This document shows positions 18,066 through 26,278 of a stretch of 64,000 bases of DNA, piece after piece. The notes below the pieces were generated by a model, which was given only the letters and a program-made list of their open reading frames with translations, ran no database searches and was not told the origin of the DNA. How positions within the stretch are numbered: the stretch's first letter is position 1; every line of letters begins with the position of its first letter. Both the position numbers and the translations under genes were made by a program. The stretch is taken from contig CAVZIL010000001.1 in NCBI GenBank assembly GCA_963775505.1, positions 62,001 to 126,000 of the forward strand, read 5' to 3'. The DNA is from JAIBJN01 sp963775505. GTDB taxonomy: Bacteria; Actinomycetota; Thermoleophilia; Gaiellales; Gaiellaceae.

Positions 18066-19165
18066 CGCCGCAGCTCGTTGTAGAGGGTGTCGCGCTGCAC
18101 GGGGATCCGCCCCGCCTCCCGGACGAAGCGGACGAGCTCCTCGATCTTCTGCTCGGTTTCCGTCGTCGCGCCGGCCGCGTGGAAGATCTCCTCGCGCACG
18201 ACCGTGCCCTGGACGTCGTTCGCGCCGAAGTGGAGCGCGACAGCCGCAAGCGGCATGCCCATCATGATCCAGTAGGCCTTCACGTTCTCGACGTTGTCGA
18301 GGAGGAGCCTCGAGACCGCAATCATCTTCAGGTCGTCCGAGCCGGCCGTGTGCGTCCACCCGCGCCGCTCGAACACGGTGTTCTCGGGATGGAAAGCGAG
18401 CGGGATGAAAGCGAGGAAGCCGCCCGTCTCGTCCTGCAGCGCGCGCAGGCGGAGCAGGTGGTCGACCCTCTCCTCGTAGGTCTCGACGTGGCCGTAGAGC
18501 ATCGTGCAGTGGGTCGGGATGCCGAGCCCGTGAGCCGTCCTGTGGGTGTGGAACCAGAAGTCGGGGTGCTCCTTCCCGGGAGCGATCAGCCTGCGCACGC
18601 GCTCGGCGAAGACCTCGGCCCCACCCCCCGGGAGCGATCCGAGGCCTGCCGCCTTGAGCTCGACCAGGACCTGCTCGTGCGAGAGCCCGGAGAGCTTCGT
18701 CATATGGTGGATCTCGCTCGCCGTGTAGCACTTGAGGTGCACGTCCGGCATCGCCTCGTGGAGGGAGCGGATCGTGTCCACGTAGAAGTCGAAGCCGACG
18801 TGTGGGTTCTCGCCGTTCACCATGTGGATCTCGGTGAAGCCGGTGCGCTCACGCTGCCGGAGCGCGTCCTCGACGAGCTCTTCCGGGGTGATCGTGTAGG
18901 CGTCGGCCTGCTTCTGCGTGACGGCAAAGGCACAGAACTTGCACTTGACGCGGCAGACGTTTGTCTGGTTCAGGTACAGGTTCTGGACGAAGTAGACCTC
19001 GTCGGTGCCCCCGCGGATCCGGCGGGCCGTGTCGGCCAGCTCGCCGAGCTGGAGGAGGTCGTCGGACTCCATCAGCGTGAGCCCGTCCTCGAGGTCGAGG
19101 CGCTCGTTCGCCTCCACCTTCTCCCTGATCGCGTCGAGCGCCGACTGCTGCGTGACGATGGCCAT
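18059..19165 (-). CDS. mqnE: Aminofutalosine synthase MqnE (radical SAM)
   Basis: Joins 3-enolpyruvylbenzoate to the adenosyl group of SAM to make 6-amino-6-deoxyfutalosine. The cluster motif CRVKCKFCAF (Cys 71, 75, 78) is the MqnE form, and HMVNGENPHVGFDFYVD, LPGGGAEVFAERVR and MLYGHVETYEERV follow. Length is 368 residues, normal. It starts 8 bases after the polyprenyl synthase stop and ends inside the VOC start. Confidence 0.95.
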   Translation of the reverse strand: MAIVTQQSALDAIREKVEANERLDLEDGLTLMESDDLLQLGELADTARRIRGGTDEVYFVQNLYLNQTNVCRVKCKFCAFAVTQKQADAYTITPEELVEDALRQRERTGFTEIHMVNGENPHVGFDFYVDTIRSLHEAMPDVHLKCYTASEIHHMTKLSGLSHEQVLVELKAAGLGSLPGGGAEVFAERVRRLIAPGKEHPDFWFHTHRTAHGLGIPTHCTMLYGHVETYEERVDHLLRLRALQDETGGFLAFIPLAFHPENTVFERRGWTHTAGSDDLKMIAVSRLLLDNVENVKAYWIMMGMPLAAVALHFGANDVQGTVVREEIFHAAGATTETEQKIEELVRFVREAGRIPVQRDTLYNELRRW

Positions 19166-19173
19166 CGGTGCCC

Positions 19174-20091
19174 CTAGCCGTCCCGGTCCACCACGAGATG
19201 GGTGAGCGCCTCCAGGGAGGCACTGTCCGGCTCGCCGTCGAGGGCGGCGCGCGCCCGGGCGGCGAACTCGAGGGCGAAGCCGCGCGCCGTCTCGATCGCA
19301 CCCGTGCTCGCCACCCGTTCCAGAGCGCCCTCGACGCGCTCGCCCGCGAGGGCGCGACGGATGCCCTCGTCCTCGCGCGCGGCGAGGATCAGCGGCAGGG
19401 TCGGCGTTCCGTCGCGCAGGTCGACCCCCGGCGCCTTGCCGGTCGTGTCGAAGTCGCCCGTGCAGTCGAGGATGTCGTCGGCGATCTGGAAGGCGACTCC
19501 GAGGGCGAGCCCGAAGGCGCCCAGCTCCCCGCCTCCGCCGAGGACGCAGGCGGCCTCGAAGAGCTTCCCCGTCTTCAGCGAGCACCGGGCGAGGTACTCG
19601 TCGACGGTCGTGTCGGGCCTGAAGGCCTGCCGTCGCTGCAGCGCCTCGCCCCGGGCGAGCGCCAGGGCCGCGTCGGCGAGGACGGCGACCGCGCGTGCGT
19701 CTCCGGTGCCCGCCAGCTCGGCGAATGCCCGCGCGAAGAGGTAGTCGCCCGTGGCCTTCGCCGCGCCGGTGCCGTGCTCGGCCCACGCAGTCGGACGGCC
19801 GCGGCGGAGGTCGGCGCCGTCGAGGAGGTCGTCGTGGACGAGCGTCGCCATGTGCACGAGCTCGACGGCGGCGCCGCCGGCCACCGCCCGCTCGCCGGTC
19901 CGGTCTTCCGCAGGAGTGCACAGAAAGACGAGCACAGGGCGCAGCCGCTTGCCCCCGGCCGCGAGCGTGTCGGTGCCGATTTCTCCGACGAGACCGGGGT
20001 GGGACCCGACGGAGCGCTCGAGCCGCGCCTCGAGGAGCTCGAGGTAGGCGTCCAGCCCCGGAGCCGCGCGCACGGTCGCGAGCGCGCTCAC
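19174..20091 (-). CDS. Long-chain polyprenyl diphosphate synthase
   Basis: Makes the isoprenoid tail, here most likely for menaquinone. Both Asp-rich motifs are intact: DDLLD at residues 87-91 and ADDILD near residue 205; GGKRLRP near residue 47 binds IPP. Length is 305 residues. The small residue (Ala/Thr) before the first DDxxD fits a long-chain product, but exact chain length cannot be read. Its GTG overlaps the ubiE stop as GTGA. Confidence 0.9.
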   Translation of the reverse strand: MSALATVRAAPGLDAYLELLEARLERSVGSHPGLVGEIGTDTLAAGGKRLRPVLVFLCTPAEDRTGERAVAGGAAVELVHMATLVHDDLLDGADLRRGRPTAWAEHGTGAAKATGDYLFARAFAELAGTGDARAVAVLADAALALARGEALQRRQAFRPDTTVDEYLARCSLKTGKLFEAACVLGGGGELGAFGLALGVAFQIADDILDCTGDFDTTGKAPGVDLRDGTPTLPLILAAREDEGIRRALAGERVEGALERVASTGAIETARGFALEFAARARAALDGEPDSASLEALTHLVVDRDG

Positions 20092-20774
20092 GCGGGGCCG
20101 CTCCTCGTCGCCACGTGCAGCGCGACGCTCCCGCCGCCGAGCAGGCGCCAGCCGATCTCGGCGAAGCCGGCTCTGCGCATGGCCTCGGCGAGGTCCTCGG
20201 GCCCCGGGAAGCGGCGCACGCTGGCCGGCAGGTAGGTGTACGCGGAGCCGCCCGGGAGCACCTTGCCTGCCAGGGGCACGAGCCCGTCGAACCAGATGGC
20301 GAAGAAGGGCCGGAGCGCTCCGCGCGGGCGCGTGATCTCCAGGCAGCCGAGGCGTCCGCCGGGGCGGAGCACCCGCGCGAGCTCGCCCAGCCCCGCCTGG
20401 AGCTCAGCGACGTTCCGGATCCCGAAGCCGACCGTGACCGCGTCGAAGCTCCCGTCCGGGAAGGGCAGCGCGAGCACATCGCCGCGGACCCACTCGACGG
20501 CGGCGGACTTGAGGCGGGCACGCTCGAGCATCCGTTCGGAGAAGTCGAGGCCCGTCACGCTCCCGCCCGCCCGCTGCGCCTCGAGCGCGAGGGCCCCCGT
20601 CCCGCAGCAGGCGTCGAGCACCCTGTCGCCGGGCCGCACCACCGCGCGCGCGGTGAGCCGGCGCCAGCGGCCGTCGAGACCCGCTGTCATCAGCCGGTTC
20701 ATCGTGTCGTAGACCGGCGAGATGCGGTCGAACATCGCTTCGACGGCTGCCGGAGCGAGCGTGCCGGAGGTCAC
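20088..20774 (-). CDS. menG: UbiE/MenG-type demethylmenaquinone methyltransferase
   Basis: SAM-dependent C-methyltransferase for the last step to menaquinone. The family signature FDRISPVYDTMNRLMTAGLD is near the start, followed by VLDACCGTGALA (SAM site), DVLALPFPDGSFDAVTVGFGIRN and ELARVLRPGG. The GTG at 20774 overlaps the ubiX stop as GTGA and gives a 228-residue product; a longer upstream frame exists but lies over ubiX. Context with mqn genes makes menaquinone rather than ubiquinone the product. Confidence 0.92.
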   Translation of the reverse strand: MTSGTLAPAAVEAMFDRISPVYDTMNRLMTAGLDGRWRRLTARAVVRPGDRVLDACCGTGALALEAQRAGGSVTGLDFSERMLERARLKSAAVEWVRGDVLALPFPDGSFDAVTVGFGIRNVAELQAGLGELARVLRPGGRLGCLEITRPRGALRPFFAIWFDGLVPLAGKVLPGGSAYTYLPASVRRFPGPEDLAEAMRRAGFAEIGWRLLGGGSVALHVATRSGPA

Positions 20775-21355
20775 TGCCCCCACCGGCTGACGAGCGTCTG
20801 GTCGATTCCCAGCTGATCGAGACATCGCGCCACGACGAAGTTGACCAGATCGTCGATGGTCTGGGGCGCATGGTAGAAGCCCGGAGCCGCCATGACGACC
20901 GTCGCCCCCGCCTGCCGGAGGCGCAGGAGGTTCTCGAGGTGGATCGTCGAGAGCGGCGTCTCGCGGGGGACGAGCACGAGCTTCCGCTCCTCCTTCAGGG
21001 CCACCGACGCGGCACGGTGAACGAGGTTCGCCATCGCGCCCGCCGCGATGCTGGCCGCCGTCGACATCGAGCAAGGACAGACGACGTAGCCGTCGATGCG
21101 CGCCGACCCGCTCGCGTAGGGGGTCGAGTAGTCGCGTAGCCCGACCACTTCGACGCCGTCGAGGCCCTCGACGAGCCGTCCTGTCACCTCGTCGCGGGGA
21201 AGCGAGATGTCGCCGTAGAGCTCGGCCGCGCAGACCTGCACCCCGGCGTCCGAGATGCAGACCCCTACCTCGGCGCCGGCGGCGGAGAGCGCCTGCAGGA
21301 GGCGTCGGGCATACGGGGCGCCCGAGGCGCCTGTCACTCCCAGAAAGATGTTCAC
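20771..21355 (-). CDS. ubiX: Flavin prenyltransferase UbiX
   Basis: Makes prenylated FMN, the cofactor of UbiD decarboxylases. The flavodoxin-like fold starts FLGVTGASGAPYARRLLQAL and contains VVCPCSMSTAASIAAG and LVPRETPLSTIHLENLL, all family landmarks. Length is 194 residues. It lies at the head of the menG, polyprenyl synthase and mqn run; a UbiD partner is at 24.0-25.5 kb, so the pair probably decarboxylates the naphthoate intermediate (established for futalosine-type clusters, inferred here). Confidence 0.94.
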   Translation of the reverse strand: MNIFLGVTGASGAPYARRLLQALSAAGAEVGVCISDAGVQVCAAELYGDISLPRDEVTGRLVEGLDGVEVVGLRDYSTPYASGSARIDGYVVCPCSMSTAASIAAGAMANLVHRAASVALKEERKLVLVPRETPLSTIHLENLLRLRQAGATVVMAAPGFYHAPQTIDDLVNFVVARCLDQLGIDQTLVSRWGQ

Positions 21356-21371
21356 TGCGCGCCAGGCGGCG

Positions 21372-22187
21372 CTACTCGCCGCCGCCCTCGCCCTTCGACT
21401 CTTCGAGGAAGGTCCCGACGAGCATGAGGACCTCCTCGCCCTGGTCCTGGTAGGCCGGCATGACGGTGTTCCCGAACTCGGCCGGGTTGGCGATGTACGC
21501 GGCGAACTCTTCGGCCGTCTGTCCCGTGGCGCCGATTTCGGAGAGGTCGGGAGCGCCGAGCTGAGACGAGCCGGCGTCCAGGTAGGTGTGGCAGTTGAGG
21601 CAGCCGAGCTCTGCGAAGAGCGCGGCGCCCTCCGCGCCCTCCTCCGACAGCCCCTGCACCTCGACCCATTCGTCCACCTGCTCGACCGCCTCGGAGGCGA
21701 GCGACTCCTCGGCGGTCGCGCCCCTGTAGGTGAGGATGCCCATGGAGGCGATGACGAGGAGCGCCCCGACGACCGCCACCGGCCTCCGCACGAGCCGCCG
21801 CTCGCGGCGCCGGTCGACGAACGGGAGGACGAGCAGGAGGATGAGCGCGATCGTGGGAATGCCGACCGTGCCGAGGACGACCGACTCCGGCCACTTGAAG
21901 ATCCGCAGCAGGTAGAAGAGGAAGTAGAAGTACCAGTCGGGGCGCGGCACGAACGACGTCGTCCCGGGGTCAGCCTCCTCCGTGTAGCGCGGCCCGAGAA
22001 CGCCCGCGTCGCCGGGCTCCTCGCCCGACGTGAAGAACCACACGCAGGCGAGCGCCACGATCACGCACACCACGACGAGGCTCATGACCGTGTCGTGGAA
22101 CATCGCGTAGGGGAAGAACGGTTTCCCCTCGCGCTCGACGTCCGCCTTGTAGCGCTTGAAGTAGGCGCGCTCTTTCTCGTTGCTCAT
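21372..22187 (-). CDS. qcrC: Menaquinol:cytochrome c reductase subunit QcrC: cytochrome b C-terminal half fused to cytochrome c
   Basis: The N-terminal part (about residues 25-160) is the subunit IV-like half of cytochrome b with four hydrophobic segments; the quinol-site PEWY motif appears as PDWY at residues 83-86. The C-terminal part is a one-heme cytochrome c with CLNCH at residues 196-200 and a likely Met ligand in TVMPAYQDQ near 243. Such b/c fusions are known from Gram-positive bc complexes. The ATG overlaps the qcrB stop as ATGA. Length 271 residues. Confidence 0.9.
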   Translation of the reverse strand: MSNEKERAYFKRYKADVEREGKPFFPYAMFHDTVMSLVVVCVIVALACVWFFTSGEEPGDAGVLGPRYTEEADPGTTSFVPRPDWYFYFLFYLLRIFKWPESVVLGTVGIPTIALILLLVLPFVDRRRERRLVRRPVAVVGALLVIASMGILTYRGATAEESLASEAVEQVDEWVEVQGLSEEGAEGAALFAELGCLNCHTYLDAGSSQLGAPDLSEIGATGQTAEEFAAYIANPAEFGNTVMPAYQDQGEEVLMLVGTFLEESKGEGGGE

Positions 22188-22999
22188 GCTTCGGGTCGCC
22201 CTCTCACGTCGGCGGGCGCGCCGCCGTCACCCCGAGGCCGCGGCTCGACCAGGCCGCGCTTCGCCGTGATGACCTCTTCACGCTCGTCCCCTGCTGCCTC
22301 CTTCGACCAGGGGGGCGAGGTGACGCCGAGGCGGATGACGAGGTAGAGGTGCAGCGTGATCAGGAGGATGAGGCCGCCCGGGATCAGCAGCATGTGCATC
22401 GAGTAGAAGATCGAGAGGGTGTTGGTGCCGATCTCCTGACCTCCGCGCAGGAAGTCGGAGAGGAAGGGCCCGAGGAACGGCGCGGTCGCGTTGAGGTTGA
22501 TGCCCACGACGGTCGCCCAGTACGCCGTCTGGTCCCACGGGAGCAGGTAGCCGGTGAAGCCCTCCAGCATGGCGAGCACGAGGAGGAGCACGCCCAGGAG
22601 CCAGTTGAGCTCCCGCGGGTACTTGTAGGCGCCGAAGAGGAACACCCTCCCCATGTGCAGGAAGAGCAGGATGATGAACACGCTCGCCCCCCAGCGATGC
22701 ATCCCGCGGACGAGCCATCCCAGCGTCAGATCGTTGGTGATGTACTGGATCGAGTCGTACGCCTCGTTGGGCGACGGCTTGTAGTAGAAGGCGAGCACGA
22801 CACCGGTGACGAGCTGCACGAGGAACGCGGTCAGCGTCGCCGATCCGAGCGTGTGGAACCAGTTCGTGTCGCGCGGGACCTTGCGGAAGAGGAAGTACTT
22901 GAGCCCCCCGACGAGGCCCGAGCGCTCCTCGAGCCAGTCCACCGGGACGAGCAGCGCCTGCCCGAGCTGCTGCTTCCGCTTCGACTTCGCTCGCGCCAT
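22184..22999 (-). CDS. qcrB: Cytochrome b6-type subunit QcrB
   Basis: Membrane cytochrome b N-terminal half with four helices. Heme ligands H101, H115, H202 and H217 have the 14 and 15 spacing of cytochrome b6 rather than mitochondrial cytochrome b. Motifs GMHRWGAS, GYLLPWDQTAYWA and LHLYLVIRLGVTSPP are intact. At the position where b6 and Bacillus QcrB carry the cysteine that binds heme ci, this protein has Thr50 (WFHTLGSATLTAFLVQ). Length 271 residues; it follows qcrA after 10 bases. Confidence 0.92.
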   Translation of the reverse strand: MARAKSKRKQQLGQALLVPVDWLEERSGLVGGLKYFLFRKVPRDTNWFHTLGSATLTAFLVQLVTGVVLAFYYKPSPNEAYDSIQYITNDLTLGWLVRGMHRWGASVFIILLFLHMGRVFLFGAYKYPRELNWLLGVLLLVLAMLEGFTGYLLPWDQTAYWATVVGINLNATAPFLGPFLSDFLRGGQEIGTNTLSIFYSMHMLLIPGGLILLITLHLYLVIRLGVTSPPWSKEAAGDEREEVITAKRGLVEPRPRGDGGAPADVRGRPEA

Positions 23000-23009
23000 C
23001 AGCGGGCCC

Positions 23010-23939
23010 TCACGGCACGTAGGGGTAGAGGTACTGCTCCGGCCCGTCCACGTGGACGCCCGGGTCGGAGGGGCTGTACTTGACGATCACGGCGTCCGCT
23101 CCCTCGCCGTCGACCTCGGCCACGCTGTACGGGGTGCCCAGCACGAGCCTGCCCTCCACGATCGAGTACTCGTAGCGGTCGAGCGCACGGACCGGCGGCC
23201 CGGCCGTCCGGTTTCCCTCCACGTCGTAGGCGCCGCCGTGGCAGGGACAGCCGTAGCCCGACGGATTCGTCGGCGTCAGCGCGACCGGAAGGCCCTCGAG
23301 CTCGCGCGTCTCGCCGGCCGGGCCCTGCGGCTGGGTCGGACAGCCGAGGTGCACGCAGCGGTTCGAGAGGATGGAGAAGCTCGGGACGCTGTCCTTCATG
23401 CCGTTGTTGCGGACGAAGGCGGTCCGCCTCGAGACCTCCCCGTCGTCGGGGACCGACGTGAAGGTGGCGATCAGCCATTCGCCTTCCGGGTACTCGTCGA
23501 GCGGCCCCAGGTCGACCTCGGGGTAGTCCTGGTCGACGAAGGCCGGCGCCACGGCGAAGCCGAGCACGGGCAGCGTCACGATCGCGCCGATGGCAGCGCC
23601 GATGCCGATCGTCGCGCCCTCGAGGAACTTCGCGCGCTCGTAGCGCGGCGGGCCTCTTTCCTCCTCCTCCGCATCGGGCTCGACCGGCGGGGGCTCCGGG
23701 GCCTCGACCGGCTGCGGCTCGCCCCGGACCTCGCGGGTCGCCTGGCGGATCCAGAGGAAGCCGAAGACGACCGCCAGGACGACGCCGATGACCGTCGCCC
23801 ACACGTTGACGATCAGCCCGAGGAGGATGAGCGCGACGGCGCCTGCGAAGGCGAACGGCCAGATCGTCGGCGATGGGAGGTGGGCCTCAGGGTCCTCGTG
23901 CCCTGGGGTCTCCCCCGGCCGCTCTAGCTCGTCGGCCAC
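23010..23939 (-). CDS. qcrA: Rieske iron-sulfur subunit QcrA
   Basis: Iron-sulfur subunit of the menaquinol:cytochrome c reductase. The [2Fe-2S] motifs are CVHLGC (Cys195, His197, Cys200) and CPCHGGAYD (Cys231, Cys233, His234). Three hydrophobic helices can be seen, two near residues 26-65 and one near 108-132, as in actinobacterial QcrA; most other Rieske proteins have one. A Pro/Glu-rich cytoplasmic linker lies between. A GTG at 23939 begins the qcrA-qcrB-qcrC operon. Confidence 0.92.
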   Translation of the reverse strand: MADELERPGETPGHEDPEAHLPSPTIWPFAFAGAVALILLGLIVNVWATVIGVVLAVVFGFLWIRQATREVRGEPQPVEAPEPPPVEPDAEEEERGPPRYERAKFLEGATIGIGAAIGAIVTLPVLGFAVAPAFVDQDYPEVDLGPLDEYPEGEWLIATFTSVPDDGEVSRRTAFVRNNGMKDSVPSFSILSNRCVHLGCPTQPQGPAGETRELEGLPVALTPTNPSGYGCPCHGGAYDVEGNRTAGPPVRALDRYEYSIVEGRLVLGTPYSVAEVDGEGADAVIVKYSPSDPGVHVDGPEQYLYPYVP

Positions 23940-24006
23940 ACGGCTCCCTTCTGCCAGCCTTCGCTGTTACAAGCGTCGGCATTCTGTCGCTGGGCGCTCG
24001 TCTCTG

Positions 24007-25491
24007 TCAACGACGTACCTTTTGCCTCAAGACCTGGGAAATTCGCCCGTTCGAGGCCTGTGGAGACCCGATCCCGTACTCCTCCCACCGCCGGTCGACG
24101 GTGTCACGAACCTCGGGTGCCATCTCGATCCGCTCGGGCCACTCGCGTGCCCCTTCCTCCGGCAGCTTGTGCGTCGCGTCGATGCCGAGCTTACCGCCGT
24201 AGCAGGGCAGCACGGCAGCGTGGTCGAGCTGGTCGAGCGGCCCCTCGCTCAGGAGCACGTCGCGCTTCGGGTCGACGTTCGCGCAGACGTGGAAGAAGAC
24301 CTGCTCGTAGTCGTGCACGTCGACGAACTCGTCGACGACGACCACGGACTTGGAGAGGCTCAGCATCCCCAGGCCCCAGATCGCGTGCATGACCTTCTTC
24401 GCGTGGCCGGGGAACGCCTTGCGGATCGAGACGAGCACGCAGTTGTGGAAGGCGCCGGCGACGGGGAGGTCGTAGTCGACGATCTCCGGCACGGTCATCC
24501 GGATCGCAGGGAGGAAGATGCGCTCCGTCGCCTTGCCGAGCCATGCGTCCTCGGCGGGCGGGACGCCGACGACGATGGAGGGGTAGACCGCGTCACGGCG
24601 CATCGTCATGGCGGTCAGCCGGAAGACCGGGAACGGCTCGGGCGGCGAGTAGTAGCCGGTGTGGTCGCCGAAGGGCCCCTCGGTGCCGATGTCGCCGGCC
24701 TCGATCGTCCCTTCGAGGACGATCTCCGCGTTTGCCGGGACCTCCAGGTCGACGGTCTTGCACTTCACCGTCTCCACGGCCTCTCCGCGCAGAAAGCCGG
24801 CGAGCATGAGCTCGTCGATGTGCTTCGGGAGCGGAGCGCTCGCCGAGTACGCCGTCACCGGGTCGAGCCCGAGCGCGACGGCGACCGGGATGGAGCCCTC
24901 GGCCGCGAGCCAGTCGGCGCGCCCGTCCTTGTGGATCTGCCAGTGCATGTACGTGGAGCGCGAGTCGATCTTCTGCATCCGGTACATGCCGACGTTGCGG
25001 ACGCCGTTACGCGGGTCTCTCGTGATCACTGCCGGAAGCGTGATGAAGGGCGCCGGGTCTCCGGGCCAGCAGTGCTGGATCGGGAGCGCGTCGAGGTCGG
25101 GCTCGAGCACGAGCTCCTGGCAGGCGCCGCGCGAGACGGACTTCGGCATCGAGTCCGCGAGGCGCTTGAGCTTGCCGAGACCCTTGACCTTCTCGACGAG
25201 CCCCTGCGGCGGCTGCATCTCGAGCACGTCCTCGAGCTTTCGCGCCACGGCGTCCAGGCTCTCCTCCCCGAAGGCGAGGCACATGCGCCGCTCGGTCCCG
25301 AACTGGTTGATGAGGAGCGGCAGGTCCGAGCCCTTGACGTTCCGGAAGAGAAGGGCGGGACCGCCGGTCTTGACGACGCGGTCCGTGACCTCGGTGATCT
25401 CGAGGTACGGATCGACCTCGGCCTCGATCTCCACCAGCTCGCCCTCCCGCCTGAGCAGGTCGATCCAGGAGCGAAGATCGGCGACAGCCAC
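24007..25491 (-). CDS. ubiD: UbiD-family decarboxylase
   Basis: Prenyl-FMN-dependent decarboxylase of 494 residues. Landmarks include NVGMYRMQKIDSRSTYMHWQ and the catalytic-region GPFGDHTGYYSPPEPFPV with conserved Glu and Asp, and KVMHAIWGLGMLSLSKSVVVVDE. With UbiX and the mqn genes close by, the likely substrate is a naphthoate acid in menaquinone synthesis; a general aromatic acid decarboxylase cannot be excluded. The GTG at 25491 is used. The 67-base gap to qcrA shows no clear promoter. Confidence 0.88.
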   Translation of the reverse strand: MAVADLRSWIDLLRREGELVEIEAEVDPYLEITEVTDRVVKTGGPALLFRNVKGSDLPLLINQFGTERRMCLAFGEESLDAVARKLEDVLEMQPPQGLVEKVKGLGKLKRLADSMPKSVSRGACQELVLEPDLDALPIQHCWPGDPAPFITLPAVITRDPRNGVRNVGMYRMQKIDSRSTYMHWQIHKDGRADWLAAEGSIPVAVALGLDPVTAYSASAPLPKHIDELMLAGFLRGEAVETVKCKTVDLEVPANAEIVLEGTIEAGDIGTEGPFGDHTGYYSPPEPFPVFRLTAMTMRRDAVYPSIVVGVPPAEDAWLGKATERIFLPAIRMTVPEIVDYDLPVAGAFHNCVLVSIRKAFPGHAKKVMHAIWGLGMLSLSKSVVVVDEFVDVHDYEQVFFHVCANVDPKRDVLLSEGPLDQLDHAAVLPCYGGKLGIDATHKLPEEGAREWPERIEMAPEVRDTVDRRWEEYGIGSPQASNGRISQVLRQKVRR

Positions 25492-25538
25492 CGGTTCGAG
25501 TCTATCCGGGCGGGTCTCTCCTACGGCGCGCGGCCTGA

Positions 25539-25697
25539 CTAGTGGCTGCGGCCGCGGCGGTGGCCGAGCCAGCGGCCGAGCTGGCCGACCGCGATCACGC
25601 TGCAGAAGATCAGCCCGACCACGAGCATCGCGACGATGATGTCCCTTCCTTCCTCGGCCGGGGTCTTCTCGGCGGCGAGGACGAGCGCGCTCAGCAT
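25539..25697 (-). CDS. Small single-span membrane protein
   Basis: A 52-residue product, MLSALVLAAEKTPAEEG at the start, one membrane segment (IIVAMLVVGLIFCSVIAVG) and an Arg/His-rich cytoplasmic tail (RWLGHRRGRSH). No family recognised. A longer start at 25733 is possible, but the ATG at 25697 gives a cleaner protein. It lies between ubiD and the prenyl-synthase-like gene on the same strand. Confidence 0.5.
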   Translation of the reverse strand: MLSALVLAAEKTPAEEGRDIIVAMLVVGLIFCSVIAVGQLGRWLGHRRGRSH

Positions 25698-25729
25698 GGG
25701 GCGAATCCTAGAGCTTCTGACGGAAGCTC

Positions 25730-26278
25730 TCAATCGAGCCGGGCGGCGTGCAGCGCCAGCGCCCGCTCGACGGCGGCGGTTCCGGCCTCCAGCTCCGCGA
25801 CGGCGAGCAGCGGGGCGGGATCGCCGCCCAACCGGAGCGCTGCGCGCGCGCTCTCGAGCCGCCCGTCGCCGTTTCCCAGGAGGGCGACCGTCCCCGCCCA
25901 GGCGGCGCCGTCCCCGTCGCGCTCCTCGGCCCTGAGCTGCGAGCAGAGGGAGACGAGCTCGGCCAGGTCCGAGACGACGGCGACCTCTCCGTGGGCCGCG
26001 ACCCGCACGAGCCCGTGGGCGTAGAGGTAGTCGCCGAGCAGGATCGCCGTGTCGGAGTCCGCCGGGGCGAAGAGGCGCGGCCGACCGTGGTGCAGGAGGT
26101 AGCCCTCGTAGATCGACTCGAGCCCGAGCGCGTAGCGGCCGGGCGCCAGCTCGGAGAAGACGGGGGTGTCGTCGCGCTCCGCCTCGGGGCGGAGCGCCGC
26201 CGCCCAGAGCGCGCTCTCGCGGCCTGCCTCGTCGGCGATCGTCGCCCAGATGCGGAGCTCAGCCCGCGGCGAGCTCAT
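25730..26278 (-). CDS. Truncated, probably non-catalytic polyprenyl synthase homologue
   Basis: A 182-residue protein of no named family. Its segment GRPRLFAPADSDTAILLGDYLYA (residues 65-87) aligns without gaps to the GRP...GDYLFA segment (98-120) of the polyprenyl synthase at 19174-20091 in this window. At the position of the catalytic DDxxD that enzyme has DDLLD, but this protein has ESIYE (54-58). The second Asp motif is missing; the helices after GDYLYA lead to a shortened C-terminus. The start ATG overlaps the hemL 3' end by 20 bases, so the gene belongs to the hemB-hemL operon. A regulatory or scaffold role is possible; function unknown. Confidence 0.65.
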   Translation of the reverse strand: MSSPRAELRIWATIADEAGRESALWAAALRPEAERDDTPVFSELAPGRYALGLESIYEGYLLHHGRPRLFAPADSDTAILLGDYLYAHGLVRVAAHGEVAVVSDLAELVSLCSQLRAEERDGDGAAWAGTVALLGNGDGRLESARAALRLGGDPAPLLAVAELEAGTAAVERALALHAARLD

